From Amycolatopsis oliviviridis (GTDB taxonomy: Bacteria; Actinomycetota; Actinomycetes; Mycobacteriales; Pseudonocardiaceae), in the NCBI RefSeq assembly GCF_014654365.1, contig NZ_BNAY01000002.1, positions 434,001-498,000 of the forward strand: a DNA stretch of 64,000 bases. Direction: 5' to 3'. Positions 35,467 through 44,394 of this stretch are shown in pieces. The position numbers and the translations under genes are program-made. The notes beneath the pieces are model-generated. The model made no database searches. It saw only the letters and a list, made by a program, of their open reading frames with translations, and had not been told where the DNA came from. The stretch's first letter is position 1. Every line of letters begins with the position of its first letter.

Positions 35467-35667
35467 GTGCGCCTCCGATTCCTAGGCGCGTGCCCCGACT
35501 CACGCTGACCGACGCCGGCGATCACCGGCTGGATCAAGCTAAGTACCGGGCGTGCACTGGCGGGAGGCGCCGTTCGAGTGACGTCGGATGGGGATTTTCC
35601 GTTTTGGCCGCAAGTCGTAGCCTGTTCAGCGTAATCGTATGGTCACGATGTGATGACCTGACCGGCC

Positions 35668-37230
35668 TCAAAGGACGAACGAGTCCGACCAGGGCTGCGA
35701 AGCGCGACCGGACAAGCCGTCCAAAAGGGTCACGGCCTGCTTGTCGGTCAGTGACGCCACGAAGTCGACCACCGCCCGCCCCCGCGCCAGACCGCGCACG
35801 GCGTCGGCCCCGGTGACCGGTTCCCCGGTCGCTCCGATGAGCAGTTCCGGCGACGTCCGCGCGAGCCCGGTGAACTCCGCCTGCGCGAGCTCCACCAGAT
35901 CGTGCAGCCGCCGCGGGAGCCGGTAGAACTCGTCGCGGTCGAGCAGCCACGCGTCGAGCGCGTCGACCAGCGTGGTCACGAGGCTCGCCTGTCCGCGCTG
36001 GTGCAGCGCGAGTTCCGGGCGGAGCAGCACGAACCTCCGGTGCACGAACTTCAGCACCTGCACCTCGTGCCATTGCGCGGGACGCAGCGTGAGATGCCCC
36101 GTCCGGGTCGAAGGCGACGACACCACCTGTACGCCGTCGACGAGCCGCGCGGTCCATTTCGCGGAAAAGGCGGCGGTCGCCTGCTCGGCCTCGATCGAAC
36201 CGTCGAATCCGGTGGCGAGCAGCCCGTCGACGAGTTCGGCGCGGACACGGGCGACCGCGCTGGTGAACGCGTCGTCGTCGACTATCCAGCCGTCCTTGGC
36301 GTGCATCCGGCGGCGCAGCCGTTCCAGCGAACGGCCCGGCAGCCGCCGTTCGGCGGTCAAGGTCGCGTCGTCCAGCCCGGCCAGTTCCACCGCGTGGTCG
36401 ACCCAGCCCGCGAACTCGGCCGCGACCGGCGCGTGCTGCAGGACACCGATCCGGTGGAAGTCCTGGAGGTCGTGGATGGCGTAGGCGATGTCGTCCGCGG
36501 TGTCCATCACGGACGCTTCGACGGTCTGCTGCCAGGGTTCGATCCGGCCGGCGAACGGCGCCCGCGCCTGGGTGAAGTCGTCGAGTTCGGTGCTGTAGGC
36601 GGAGAACTTGCTCGCGCCGGTGCCGGGCGCGTCGGCCGGTTCGGCCGCGCCGCGCGGCTGGACGTCCATCGACGTCGGATGCGGATCGGGTACGTGCAGG
36701 CGCGCCCACGGGTACTTCAGCACCGCGGCGCGCACCGCCGTGGTGAGGTCGAGCCCGGAGGCGGACGGCCCGCGCACGTCGGTCGTGGTGATGATCCGGA
36801 ACGACTGCGCGTTGCCCTCGAACCCGTCGGCGAGGCCGAACCGGTGCCGGGCTATCCGGTCGAGGGTCTGCTCCCCCAGGTGCCCGAACGGCGGATGCCC
36901 GAGGTCGTGCGCGAGCGAGGCGGCCTCGGCGACGTCCGGGTCGCAGCCGCCCAGTTTCGCGGCGAGTTCGGCGGAATCGCTGGTCGAGTTGATCCGTTCG
37001 GCGATCGCGCGCGCGACCTGCGCGACCTTGAGGCTGTGCGTGAGCCGGTTGTGCAGCAGCCCGGAGCCGCCGGCGCTGACCACCTGGGTCACCCCGCCGA
37101 GCCGGGCGAAGAACGGCGACGCGGCGATCCGGTCCCGGTCGATGCGGAACGGGCTCGTGGCGAGGTCGGTGAACCCGGCGCTCTCGCTCTCCGGATCGCG
37201 CCGCCACGCCCTTGGATCCGTCTGTCCCAT
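35668..37230 (-). CDS. Deoxyguanosinetriphosphate triphosphohydrolase-like HD-domain protein
   Basis: Protein of 520 residues of the dGTPase-like HD superfamily, hydrolysing dNTPs to deoxynucleosides and tripolyphosphate. HD metal ligands are NRLTHSLKVAQ (His) and AHDLGHPPFGHLGE (His-Asp), followed by MDTADDIAYAIHDLQDF. The insertion with GFEGNAQSFRIIT is diagnostic. It has a role in nucleotide-pool balance, perhaps also phage defence. Divergent from the lycopene cyclase gene at 37274 with a 43-base gap. The 201-base gap downstream (35467-35667) is otherwise empty apart from A/T-rich, promoter-like sequence for the protease gene. Confidence 0.93.
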   Translation of the reverse strand: MGQTDPRAWRRDPESESAGFTDLATSPFRIDRDRIAASPFFARLGGVTQVVSAGGSGLLHNRLTHSLKVAQVARAIAERINSTSDSAELAAKLGGCDPDVAEAASLAHDLGHPPFGHLGEQTLDRIARHRFGLADGFEGNAQSFRIITTTDVRGPSASGLDLTTAVRAAVLKYPWARLHVPDPHPTSMDVQPRGAAEPADAPGTGASKFSAYSTELDDFTQARAPFAGRIEPWQQTVEASVMDTADDIAYAIHDLQDFHRIGVLQHAPVAAEFAGWVDHAVELAGLDDATLTAERRLPGRSLERLRRRMHAKDGWIVDDDAFTSAVARVRAELVDGLLATGFDGSIEAEQATAAFSAKWTARLVDGVQVVSSPSTRTGHLTLRPAQWHEVQVLKFVHRRFVLLRPELALHQRGQASLVTTLVDALDAWLLDRDEFYRLPRRLHDLVELAQAEFTGLARTSPELLIGATGEPVTGADAVRGLARGRAVVDFVASLTDKQAVTLLDGLSGRASQPWSDSFVL

Positions 37231-37273
37231 GCGTCACACCGTATCCGCCGGGGCGCTTTGAGACACTGCCCAG

Positions 37274-38401
37274 GTGGCGGACGTGGTGATCGCGGGCGGC
37301 GGCCCGGCCGGGCGCGCGCTCGCGCGTGCCTGCGCCCGGCGTGGCCTGGTGACGGTCTTGATCGACCCCGCACCGGCGAGGCGCTGGCGGGCGACCTATG
37401 GGCTGTGGGCCGACGAACTGCCGTCACTGCCCGGAAACGCCGTCGCCTGCGCGCCTTCGACGACGCTCGCGTTCGGCACCGCGCCGCACGTCCTCGATCG
37501 GCGGTACCTCGTGGTGGACAACGCCGGTCTGCGCACGTGGCTGGACGGCGGTTACGACGTCGTCGCCGGGACGGTGTCCGGCGTGGACCACGGCGGGCAG
37601 GGCTCCTCGGTGCGTCTCGAAGACGGGCGGGTCCTCGCGGCCGGTCTGTACTTCGACGCCTCCGGTGCCCGGCCGCGAGGCGACCGGTACGAACAGACGG
37701 CCTTCGGCGCGGTCCTGCCGGCCGAGGACGCGCTACGCCTGGTGGACAGCCCGGACACCGCCGTGTTCATGGACTGGCGCGGCAGCGAACAAGGCTTCCT
37801 GTACGTGCTGCCGCTCGGCGACGGCGCCGTCCTGGTCGAGGAGACCTCGCTGGCCCGCAAGCCCGGTCTGCCGCTGGAACTCCTCGCCGCGCGCCTGCGT
37901 GCCCGGCTGAAGGCCGTCGGGCTGACGTCACGCGGGCGCGAGGAACGCGTGCGGATCGTGCTCGACGTTCCGGTGCCCCGGCGCGGCCGGACGGTGCCGT
38001 TCGGGGCCGCCGCGGGCCTGGTGCATCCGGCGACCGGATACAGCGTCGCGACGTCGGTGCGGCTCGCGGAGCCTGTCGCCGACGCCGTCGCCCGGTCCTG
38101 GGAACGAGGACCCGGCGCGGCCGCGGCGGCCGCTCACGGCGCGCTGTGGCCGGCCTCGGCCCGGACGGTGCACGGGCTGCGGCGGCACGGGCTGCGGGCG
38201 CTGTGCGGAATGCCGTCCGAAATGGTCCCGGTGTTCTTCGATCTCTTCTTCACGCTGCCGATCCCTCTCCAGCGTGCTTTCACTTCCGGCCGCGAAGACG
38301 CCCCGGCGACCGTCGAAGCGATGTCGGCACTTTTCCGGATAGCGCCGTGGAAAGTAAGAAAACACCTGATCGGGTGGCGTGCGTTACGCCGTTCTAGGTA
38401 A
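37274..38401 (+). CDS. Lycopene cyclase family flavoprotein
   Basis: FAD-dependent cyclase of 375 residues. It begins with the Rossmann motif VVIAGGGPAGRALARACARR, has GLWADELP, and ends its catalytic region with VLVEETSLARK, a form of the FLEET motif used in lycopene beta-cyclase catalysis. GYSVATSVRLAEPVADAVAR is a further family element. It would cyclise the ends of lycopene to beta-carotene rings. No phytoene synthase or desaturase gene is in the window, so it is separated from any carotenoid cluster, and its substrate is uncertain. GTG 37274 follows a 43-base divergent gap. Confidence 0.87.
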   Translation: MADVVIAGGGPAGRALARACARRGLVTVLIDPAPARRWRATYGLWADELPSLPGNAVACAPSTTLAFGTAPHVLDRRYLVVDNAGLRTWLDGGYDVVAGTVSGVDHGGQGSSVRLEDGRVLAAGLYFDASGARPRGDRYEQTAFGAVLPAEDALRLVDSPDTAVFMDWRGSEQGFLYVLPLGDGAVLVEETSLARKPGLPLELLAARLRARLKAVGLTSRGREERVRIVLDVPVPRRGRTVPFGAAAGLVHPATGYSVATSVRLAEPVADAVARSWERGPGAAAAAAHGALWPASARTVHGLRRHGLRALCGMPSEMVPVFFDLFFTLPIPLQRAFTSGREDAPATVEAMSALFRIAPWKVRKHLIGWRALRRSR

Positions 38402-38473
38402 CCCAGGTGCCTGCACGATGAACATCAGTTGACACGTGTTTCGTTTCGTACCGTCACCGACGACCATGCGGTT

Positions 38474-40159
38474 GTGACGTTGCAGATCGCGGTCCGCTTC
38501 GCTTACCAACCGTTGTACAGCCTGCACACCGGTGGCGTCGTCGCGTTCGAAGCCCTGGCCCGGCCAGGCCGCGGCACCGCCCACGAACTGCTCGCCGACG
38601 CCCGGCGCAGCGGAAAGCTGACCGAGGTCGACGTGGGTCTGGCGGCGGAAGCGGTGCGGCAGCAGAACGAGGCGCAGGCGACCCTCCCGCTCCACCTGAA
38701 CCTGTCCGCGCGGACCGTGGCGGCACCACCGTCCCGGTTCGAACCGCTGACCGAAGCGCTCACCCTGTCCGGCCGCCGGACCAGGGACGTCGTGCTGGAG
38801 ATCGGGCCGCCGTTCACGCAGATCCCCGCCGATCTGCTGCTCACCGGGATGCGACGGCTCACCGAACTCGGGTTCCGGCTCGCGCTCGACGGTCTCGGCC
38901 GCGGTGACCTGCCGCTCACGCTGCTCGCCTCCGCGCCGATCGACCTGGTGAAACTGGACCGCAGCGTGCTGCGCGGCCTGCCGCACGACCCGGCCGCCGT
39001 CGCGATCGTCGAGGCGGTGCTGCATTTCGCGTCGCGCACCGACAACCGGCTGGTCGCGACCGGGCTCGAAACCACCGAACAGCTGGAGTCCGCGCGGCGG
39101 CTCGGGGTGCGGATCGCGCAGGGCAACCTGCTCGCCCCGCCGGACGGCGATCACGCGCCGCTGCCCGCTCCGGACGCGCCCGGCCCGTTCATCCCGGGAA
39201 CCGCGCGTGCCCGCCGGGTCGGCGACTTCCTCAAGCCCGCGACGACCCTGCCCGAAGACGCGACCTGTGACGACGTGCGCGAGGTGCTGGCCGCCGCCGA
39301 CGGACCGAGCGGCATCGTCGGCATCGACGACCGGCACCGTCCACAGTGGTCGATCGACCGGACCCGGTTCCTGGTCGCGGTCACCGGGTTGTACGGCCAC
39401 GCCCTGCACGCCAAGCGGCCCGCGTCCCGGCTCGCCGACCGGCCGCACACGATCCACGCCGACGCGAGCGCGCTGGAGTTCCTCGAACTGGTCACCGACG
39501 CGGACTGGAGCCGCACCGGCGACGACGTCGTGGTGGTCGACGACCGCGGCCGATGCGTGGGTGTGGTGCTGGTGAACGAGGTTCTCCGCGGCGTCGCCGA
39601 GGCGAAGGTCGAGGAGGCCGTCTCGCTGAGCCCGCTGACCCGTCTGCCCGGCAGCGACGCCGTCGCCAGGGACGTCGACCGCCGGATCAACGCGCGGGAG
39701 CCGTTCGTCGCGGCCTGGCTGGACGTCGACTCGTTCAAGACGGTCAACGACACCGCCGGGTTCGCCGCGGGCGACGACCTGATCCGCACCCTCGGCCGGA
39801 CGCTCACCGATCTGGAGGCCCGGCTGCGCCGGATGCGGGTCAGCCATGTCGGCGGGGACGATTTCCTGATCGCCTGCGACGTCGACGAGATCGGCACGGT
39901 CGCCGCCGCGCTGCTGGACACGCCGTGGTCGGCCGACGGGCTGCCCGTGACGGTTTCGCTGGCGACCCTGGTGTGCGGGAACGGCGCGATCCGGTCCTAC
40001 AAGGACGCTTCCCGGCTCCTGGCGCCACTGAAGAAGCGGGCCAAGGAGGTGCCCGGGTCGAGCTGGGTGCTCGGCCGGCCGGGCTCGGACCGGGTCGAGG
40101 TGCTGCGCGGCATCACGACGCGGGGCCTGCCCGCGCAACGCGCCGCCGCCGGCTTCTGA
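38474..40159 (+). CDS. EAL-CBS-GGDEF cyclic-di-GMP protein
   Basis: Cytoplasmic protein of 561 residues: EAL domain (about 5-240), two CBS-like modules (about 250-380), GGDEF domain (about 385-545). The EAL start keeps FAYQPLYSLHTGG and AFEALARP. But ALDGLGRGD replaces the DDFGTG motif, and VATGLET has Thr for the catalytic-base Glu, so phosphodiesterase activity is doubtful. The GGDEF signature reads GGDDF (VSHVGGDDFLIACD), close to active. Start GTG 38474 is chosen because it puts the EAL domain at the N-terminus; the upstream TTG 38429 lies in a TTGACA box. A TTGACA-like sequence and the ACACGTGT palindrome lie just upstream. Confidence 0.85.
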   Translation: MTLQIAVRFAYQPLYSLHTGGVVAFEALARPGRGTAHELLADARRSGKLTEVDVGLAAEAVRQQNEAQATLPLHLNLSARTVAAPPSRFEPLTEALTLSGRRTRDVVLEIGPPFTQIPADLLLTGMRRLTELGFRLALDGLGRGDLPLTLLASAPIDLVKLDRSVLRGLPHDPAAVAIVEAVLHFASRTDNRLVATGLETTEQLESARRLGVRIAQGNLLAPPDGDHAPLPAPDAPGPFIPGTARARRVGDFLKPATTLPEDATCDDVREVLAAADGPSGIVGIDDRHRPQWSIDRTRFLVAVTGLYGHALHAKRPASRLADRPHTIHADASALEFLELVTDADWSRTGDDVVVVDDRGRCVGVVLVNEVLRGVAEAKVEEAVSLSPLTRLPGSDAVARDVDRRINAREPFVAAWLDVDSFKTVNDTAGFAAGDDLIRTLGRTLTDLEARLRRMRVSHVGGDDFLIACDVDEIGTVAAALLDTPWSADGLPVTVSLATLVCGNGAIRSYKDASRLLAPLKKRAKEVPGSSWVLGRPGSDRVEVLRGITTRGLPAQRAAAGF

Positions 40160-40173
40160 CCTCATTCTCGACA

Positions 40174-40243
40174 CCCCGCATTTCGTCCTCTGAATGCGGT
40201 AGTTGCACACGCAAGTACCGCATTCAGAGGACGAAATGCGGGG
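40174..40243. terminator. 28-bp perfect hairpin between convergent genes
   Basis: Arms 40174-40201 (CCCCGCATTTCGTCCTCTGAATGCGGTA in total) and 40216-40243, with TTGC/GCAA in the loop, make the best copy of the CCGCATTCAGAGGAC family. It lies between the c-di-GMP gene (+) and the sulfotransferase gene (-). Confidence 0.75.
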
Positions 40244-40246
40244 GTT

Positions 40247-41407
40247 TCAGAGGGAGTGAGCCGCGCGGTAGGCGGAGAAGCGTTCGTCGACCTCGCCCGC
40301 GGTGAGCCCGAAGTCCGCGAGGTCGTACCGGTGCACGGGTTTCCTTTCCCCGGAACGGCTTTCGGCGTGCACGACGGTCATCGCGTCCCGTGCCTCGTCG
40401 CTCAGCGACAGCCCGAAGTGCTGGTAGACACCCTCGACCGTGCCGATCGGGTCGGCGACGAAATCCTCGTATCGGACGTCGCAGAACTGCGCCGGGTCGT
40501 GCCGTTTTCTCGCCTCCAGCGACCTTTCCGCGCCTCGCGCCCACAGATCCAGCTGGGCGCGCCCGATCACGTCACCGCGGAAGACGTCGGACCAGCCCTC
40601 CGAAGCCTGTTCGTTCAGGCTGCACACCGACGCGATGATCGTGCTGGGCGCGCGATGCGTCTGGACGATCAGCGCGTCCGGGTACACCTCCAGCAACGCG
40701 TCGAGCGCGAAGAGGTGACTCGGGTTCTTGAGCACCCAGCGGCGCCCGGCGTCGGGCAGGCCGATGAGCTGGAGATTCCGCCGGTGCCTGCGATAGGCGT
40801 CGGTCCAGCTCTGCCCGTCCAGCCAGCGCGAGTACGACGGCACGTGCGCGAGGCATTCGTAGGACACCGATTTCAGGGACTGCCGCAGGAGCTGCCAGCA
40901 TTCCTCGACCTGGTCGGCGGACATGTGGTGCAGTCCCATGAACTCGGGATGGTCGACGTGATGCTTCTCGTAGCCCGCCTGGATCCCTTGGAAGACGGGG
41001 TTCTCCGCCCAGGTCTCGCGCGGCGGCCGCGGTTGCGGCACCTCGGTCAGCCACACCTCCAGCCCTTGGTGCGCCGGATCCTCGGTGAGCAGCCGGTGCA
41101 GCGCCGTGGTCCCGGTGCGCGGCAGGCCGGTGACGAAGATGGGCCGCTCGACGGGAATCTCGGCGTACTGAGGGTTCTGTTTCCAGGACGCCTCGCTCAA
41201 CGACCTCGCCACGAGGGCACCGCGCAGGAACGCGCGATGGATCTTGTTGCCGTACGGTGTCAAACCCGCCTCTCCGGCATAGGAATCCAGCAGGACCCGC
41301 AGCCCTTCGAGATGGTCGTCTCCACCGAAGTCGTCCAGCCCGGTGAGTTTCGCCGCCGACGCGTGCAGATCCTCCACGGTGCCGACGTTTTCCCGCCCTG
41401 GCAGCAT
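40247..41407 (-). CDS. Sulfotransferase
   Basis: PAPS-dependent sulfotransferase of 386 residues. The 5'-phosphosulfate loop is FVTGLPRTGTTALHRLL (about 88-104); the 3'-phosphate-binding Arg/Ser appear in IVQTHRAPSTIIASVCSLN. WVLKNPSHLFALDALLEVYPDAL is typical of actinobacterial sulfotransferases acting on small hydrophobic hydroxyl compounds. It is the third gene of a leftward operon (DUF1214, SDR, sulfotransferase; 10-base gap to the SDR stop). GGGGAG lies 3 bases from ATG 41407. PAPS genes cysD-cysNC are 3.5 kb away, and shared operator-like sequence suggests joint control. Acceptor unknown. Confidence 0.88.
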   Translation of the reverse strand: MLPGRENVGTVEDLHASAAKLTGLDDFGGDDHLEGLRVLLDSYAGEAGLTPYGNKIHRAFLRGALVARSLSEASWKQNPQYAEIPVERPIFVTGLPRTGTTALHRLLTEDPAHQGLEVWLTEVPQPRPPRETWAENPVFQGIQAGYEKHHVDHPEFMGLHHMSADQVEECWQLLRQSLKSVSYECLAHVPSYSRWLDGQSWTDAYRRHRRNLQLIGLPDAGRRWVLKNPSHLFALDALLEVYPDALIVQTHRAPSTIIASVCSLNEQASEGWSDVFRGDVIGRAQLDLWARGAERSLEARKRHDPAQFCDVRYEDFVADPIGTVEGVYQHFGLSLSDEARDAMTVVHAESRSGERKPVHRYDLADFGLTAGEVDERFSAYRAAHSL

Positions 41408-41417
41408 GTTCTCCCCT

Positions 41418-42200
41418 TCAGTGGTGGTATTCGCCGGCGTTGACGTCGAGACACTGGCCGGTGACACACCGGGCGAGCGACGAGGTCAGGAACACGACGG
41501 TGTCGGCGATCTCGTCCGGTTCGGGAAGGCGGCGCAGGTCGATCGTCTCCGCCGTCTCGGCGTACACCTGCTCTGGTGGCACACCGCGTTCCTTGGCCAG
41601 GTAAGCGAAATACCACTTCAGCGAGTCCGCCCAGATGTAGCCGGGCGCCACGGAATTGACCCGGATCCCGCGCGGGCCGAGTTCCGAGGCGAGGCTCTGG
41701 GCGAGCGCGAGCAGGCTCGCCTTCGCCATCTTGTACGCGCCGAACGTCCGCCGGGAATGCCGCAGCACGGCCGAATTGATCATCACCACCGAACCGCCGC
41801 TCTCTTCGAGCGAAGCCGTGAACAACCGCGTGAGCCGGAGCGCCGCGAGCACGTTGGTCTCGAACCCCGCCCGCACGGCGGCGAGGTCGACGTCGGCGAG
41901 ATCCATGATCGGCGGGATGGCGAAAGCGTTGTTCACCAAGGCGTCCACCCGGCCGAACTCCTTCAGCGCGGTTTCGGCGAGGTTCGCCGCCGACGCGTCG
42001 TCGGTGATGTCGGTGGGCACGGTGACCGCGCGGCGGCCGAGCGCGTCGACCTCCTTGGCCACCTCGGCGAGCCGGGATTCGGTGCGCGCGGCGAGGACGA
42101 CGTCGGCACCCGCCGCTGCGCTGCGCACGGCGATGGACCGGCCGAGTCCTGGTCCGACCCCGGAGACGACGACCACCTTGTCCCGCAAGAGATCCGTCAT
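41418..42200 (-). CDS. Short-chain dehydrogenase/reductase
   Basis: SDR of 260 residues. Cofactor loop GVGPGLGRSIAV near residue 13, NNAF near 90, catalytic Ser in INSAVLRHSR and Tyr-x3-Lys in YKMAKAS, and ARTESRLAEV pointing to NADP or NAD preference that cannot be resolved. The start ATG 42200 overlaps the stop of the DUF1214 gene (ATGA), so the two are coupled. It oxidises or reduces a hydroxyl/keto group, plausibly on the molecule later sulfonated (inference). Confidence 0.92.
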   Translation of the reverse strand: MTDLLRDKVVVVSGVGPGLGRSIAVRSAAAGADVVLAARTESRLAEVAKEVDALGRRAVTVPTDITDDASAANLAETALKEFGRVDALVNNAFAIPPIMDLADVDLAAVRAGFETNVLAALRLTRLFTASLEESGGSVVMINSAVLRHSRRTFGAYKMAKASLLALAQSLASELGPRGIRVNSVAPGYIWADSLKWYFAYLAKERGVPPEQVYAETAETIDLRRLPEPDEIADTVVFLTSSLARCVTGQCLDVNAGEYHH

Positions 42201-43405
42201 CCCAGCATCCTCCCCGCGACGGCCTCCTGGCGGGCCGCGATCCGGGCCGCCCATTCCTCCGGGCTCACGCGGGCGTCGTCGTGGAAGGGCAGCCTGTCAG
42301 CGAGTTCGCCGAACTTCACCACCTCGACCTCGGGACCGTCGGCGACGTCCAGCGCGCGAGACAGCCGCTGCCAGCGGATCTGGACGTAGCCGCGATCGTG
42401 CCCGGTGCGTTCGAGCCAGTTGGCCAGGCCGGGGTCGCGTTCGCTGATCACGAACCGGATCTTGCCGTCCGGGTCGACCCGCGCCTGGTCGGCGGTGAGG
42501 CTGGTCTGGTGGTTGATGTAGTCCAGCGAGAGGTACCAGACGCTGCCGAGCTGGATGCCCTGATAGGGCGCGTCCGAACGGGGCACCGTGACGATCATGA
42601 CCTCCTCGTCGCCGAGTTCGTAATGCCCGGCTGAGGAGTACTGAGTGGTCAGGCCGCCCGGCGTCGGCCGCGGTTCGGTCATCGTGTTCGCCGGCAGGTT
42701 CAGGTAGAACCATTTCGGGAAGGCGAGGAAGGTGCGCAGCCTGCTCAGCAGGATCTTGCCGGAGACGCCGTAGCGTTTGGCCAGCCCGTCACGGGTGAGC
42801 GGCGCGGGCGCGCCGCCCGCGGTGTCGGCGCACTGGATCTGGATCGTGCCGCGGCGTTCGGTGGCCCAGTCGCTGTAGACCTCGCGCACCACGAGCATCG
42901 ACGAACCCGGGCCGAGGACGAAGTAGTTCGAGGCACGTTTTCCCGCCGAGGACTCATCGGCGCTGTTGGGACCGGGATCCGGTTTGGCCGGTCCGAAGCG
43001 GAGTTCGAACGTGCCGTCGTCGGCGATCTCGATCTCGCGGTCGTCGAACGCGGCGAGACTGTCCGGCACCTCGACGGGTGAGTAGTCGCCGTTGAGGATC
43101 TGGAAACTGACGTCGGCCGTGCTCCCCCGCGTCCCGGTGACGACGTACTCGCGGTCCTCGCGGATGTTCGCGTTGAAGTACAGCGTGTCCGGGTTGTCCA
43201 GGCCCATCTTCGTGTACGGCCCGGTGGACTGGGTGAAGAACGGATAGTCCCGTTCGTAGGCCCACGCCATCTGCAGGGACGCGCGGATGCTGCCGGCGAG
43301 GTAGTCGTATCCCTCGACCAGATCCTGTTCGGTCCGGATGTGCGGCGCCTCCGCGATGACCTTCTCGGCTTCGACGATCGCGTCCGCGAACGGTTGAGTG
43401 AGCAC
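42197..43405 (-). CDS. DUF1214-family protein
   Basis: Protein of 402 residues, no signal peptide. Recognisable DUF1214/DUF1254-type segments include TKMGLDNPDTLYFNANI, YVVTGTRGSTADVSFQILNG and SLDYINHQTSL near the C-terminus. Members are predicted from sequence to act on lipid- or steroid-like compounds, but no catalytic role is firmly known. The GTG at 43405 is chosen because GAGGAG lies 6 bases upstream; a longer reading to 43429 adds nothing. It heads the operon with the SDR and sulfotransferase genes and is divergent from IclR. Confidence 0.82.
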   Translation of the reverse strand: MLTQPFADAIVEAEKVIAEAPHIRTEQDLVEGYDYLAGSIRASLQMAWAYERDYPFFTQSTGPYTKMGLDNPDTLYFNANIREDREYVVTGTRGSTADVSFQILNGDYSPVEVPDSLAAFDDREIEIADDGTFELRFGPAKPDPGPNSADESSAGKRASNYFVLGPGSSMLVVREVYSDWATERRGTIQIQCADTAGGAPAPLTRDGLAKRYGVSGKILLSRLRTFLAFPKWFYLNLPANTMTEPRPTPGGLTTQYSSAGHYELGDEEVMIVTVPRSDAPYQGIQLGSVWYLSLDYINHQTSLTADQARVDPDGKIRFVISERDPGLANWLERTGHDRGYVQIRWQRLSRALDVADGPEVEVVKFGELADRLPFHDDARVSPEEWAARIAARQEAVAGRMLG

Positions 43406-43422
43406 CGGCGACTCCTCATGCT

Positions 43423-43450
43423 GGTACAAATACGTACCGACTTGGTACGT
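43423..43450. promoter_or_regulatory. Overlapping GGTAC dyads (IclR-type operator)
   Basis: ACGTACC-gactt-GGTACGT (43432-43450) has 7-bp perfect arms, and GGTAC (43423-43427) with GTACC (43434-43438) forms a second overlapping dyad. Three half-sites at the divergent start suggest cooperative binding by the adjacent IclR protein. Confidence 0.65.
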
Positions 43451-43467
43451 TCTTCCCGATATCAGAC

Positions 43468-43481
43468 TAGAACGCGTTCTA
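43468..43481. promoter_or_regulatory. Palindrome TAGAACGCGTTCTA (KstR-like consensus)
   Basis: Perfect 14-bp palindrome matching T-N2-AAC-N2-GTT-N2-A, the published consensus of the cholesterol regulator KstR. It lies 12 bases before the IclR start, so it overlaps the expected -10 or start region. The core AGAAC-N2-GTTCT recurs in the cysD promoter. Confidence 0.6.
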
Positions 43482-43492
43482 AGGATGGGTCA

Positions 43493-44371
43493 ATGGCCCG
43501 ACGTTCCCCGCCCACCGAGCGAGTCGTGCGGCTGCTCGACTTCTTCGCCGCGCACCCCGGCCGCCGCTTCGGCCTTTCGGAACTCGCGCGCGCACTGGAC
43601 CTGGCCAAACCGACCTGCCTCGGCATCGTGACCGAGCTGGCCGCGGGCGGCTACCTGGTCCGGGACCCGAGCCCGGTCACGTACCGCCTCGGGCCGGCGA
43701 TGGTCGCCGCGGGCCGCGTCGCGGGCGAGGGTTTCGGCGCGAGCGAGGTCGCGCGACGGCATCTGGAGGACCTGAGCAGGCGATACGGCGCCACGTGCAC
43801 GGCGTCGGCCGTCGTCGGGGACCGGATCCTGATGCTGCAGAGCGCCGGGCCCGGCCGGGTCAAACTCGGCGAGACCTACCCGTTCGCCCCGCCGGTCGGC
43901 CTGATGTACGTGCTGTGGGATTCCGACGCGGCGTTCGACGCGTGGCTCGCCAAGCCCCCGGCTGTACCGGTACGGCTGGACGAAGCGCACCTGCGTCGCG
44001 TCGTCGCCGAGTGCCGCGAGCACGGCTATCTGGTGGAGAGCCTGACCTCCGCCGGGCGACGGCTCTACACGCTGATGGCGGGCGTCGGCGCGGAGGAACT
44101 GCCGCCCGAAGTGCGGAGCCTGGTGGGCGAACTCGTGTCGAGCCTCGGCGAACGCGTCTACCTCGGCGCCGATCTGGAGCCGCGCCACAAGCACGCGGTG
44201 AGCCTGCTCGCCGCGCCGACGTTCGACGCTGCGGGCAGGCAGGAGCTGGTACTCACGCTGTCGGTCGGCGAACCGATCACCGGCGCCGAGATCGCGCGGC
44301 GGGGCGCGGCACTGGCCGCCAACGCCGACGCCGTCACCGCCGAATCCGGCGGCCGCGACCCGCGCGTTTAG
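43493..44371 (+). CDS. IclR family transcriptional regulator
   Basis: Regulator of 292 residues. N-terminal winged HTH (about 8-65): TERVVRLLDFFAAHPGRRFG, then LSELARALDLAKPTCLGIV. The C-terminal GAF-like effector domain (about 90-285) has YGATCTASAVVGDRILMLQS and GAEIARRGAALAAN. Start ATG 43493 follows AAGGATGGG. It is divergent from the DUF1214-SDR-sulfotransferase operon across an 87-base gap with three GGTAC half-sites, so it likely governs that operon and itself. The inducer is unknown; the same gap carries a KstR-like palindrome. Confidence 0.9.
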   Translation: MARRSPPTERVVRLLDFFAAHPGRRFGLSELARALDLAKPTCLGIVTELAAGGYLVRDPSPVTYRLGPAMVAAGRVAGEGFGASEVARRHLEDLSRRYGATCTASAVVGDRILMLQSAGPGRVKLGETYPFAPPVGLMYVLWDSDAAFDAWLAKPPAVPVRLDEAHLRRVVAECREHGYLVESLTSAGRRLYTLMAGVGAEELPPEVRSLVGELVSSLGERVYLGADLEPRHKHAVSLLAAPTFDAAGRQELVLTLSVGEPITGAEIARRGAALAANADAVTAESGGRDPRV

Positions 44372-44386
44372 TCCTCTGGATGCGGT
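44367..44386. repeat. Half-copy of the GCATCCAGAGGAC repeat overlapping the iclR stop
   Basis: TTTAGTCCTCTGGATGCGGT is the exact reverse complement of 57632-57651 and includes the iclR TAG stop codon (44369-44371). The other stem arm is missing. Confidence 0.6.
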
Positions 44387-44394
44387 AATGCGGG

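Noticed and set aside
32425..35508. Long plus-strand frame (1027 codons) opposite the protease gene
   Set aside because: Low-complexity Arg/Gly/Val-rich sequence without recognisable domain. It is a shadow of the S8 protease on the minus strand.
38429..38473. TTG start for the EAL-CBS-GGDEF gene
   Set aside because: No RBS, and the TTG belongs to TTGACA. The GTG at 38474 starts right at the EAL domain; not decisive, so the start remains open.
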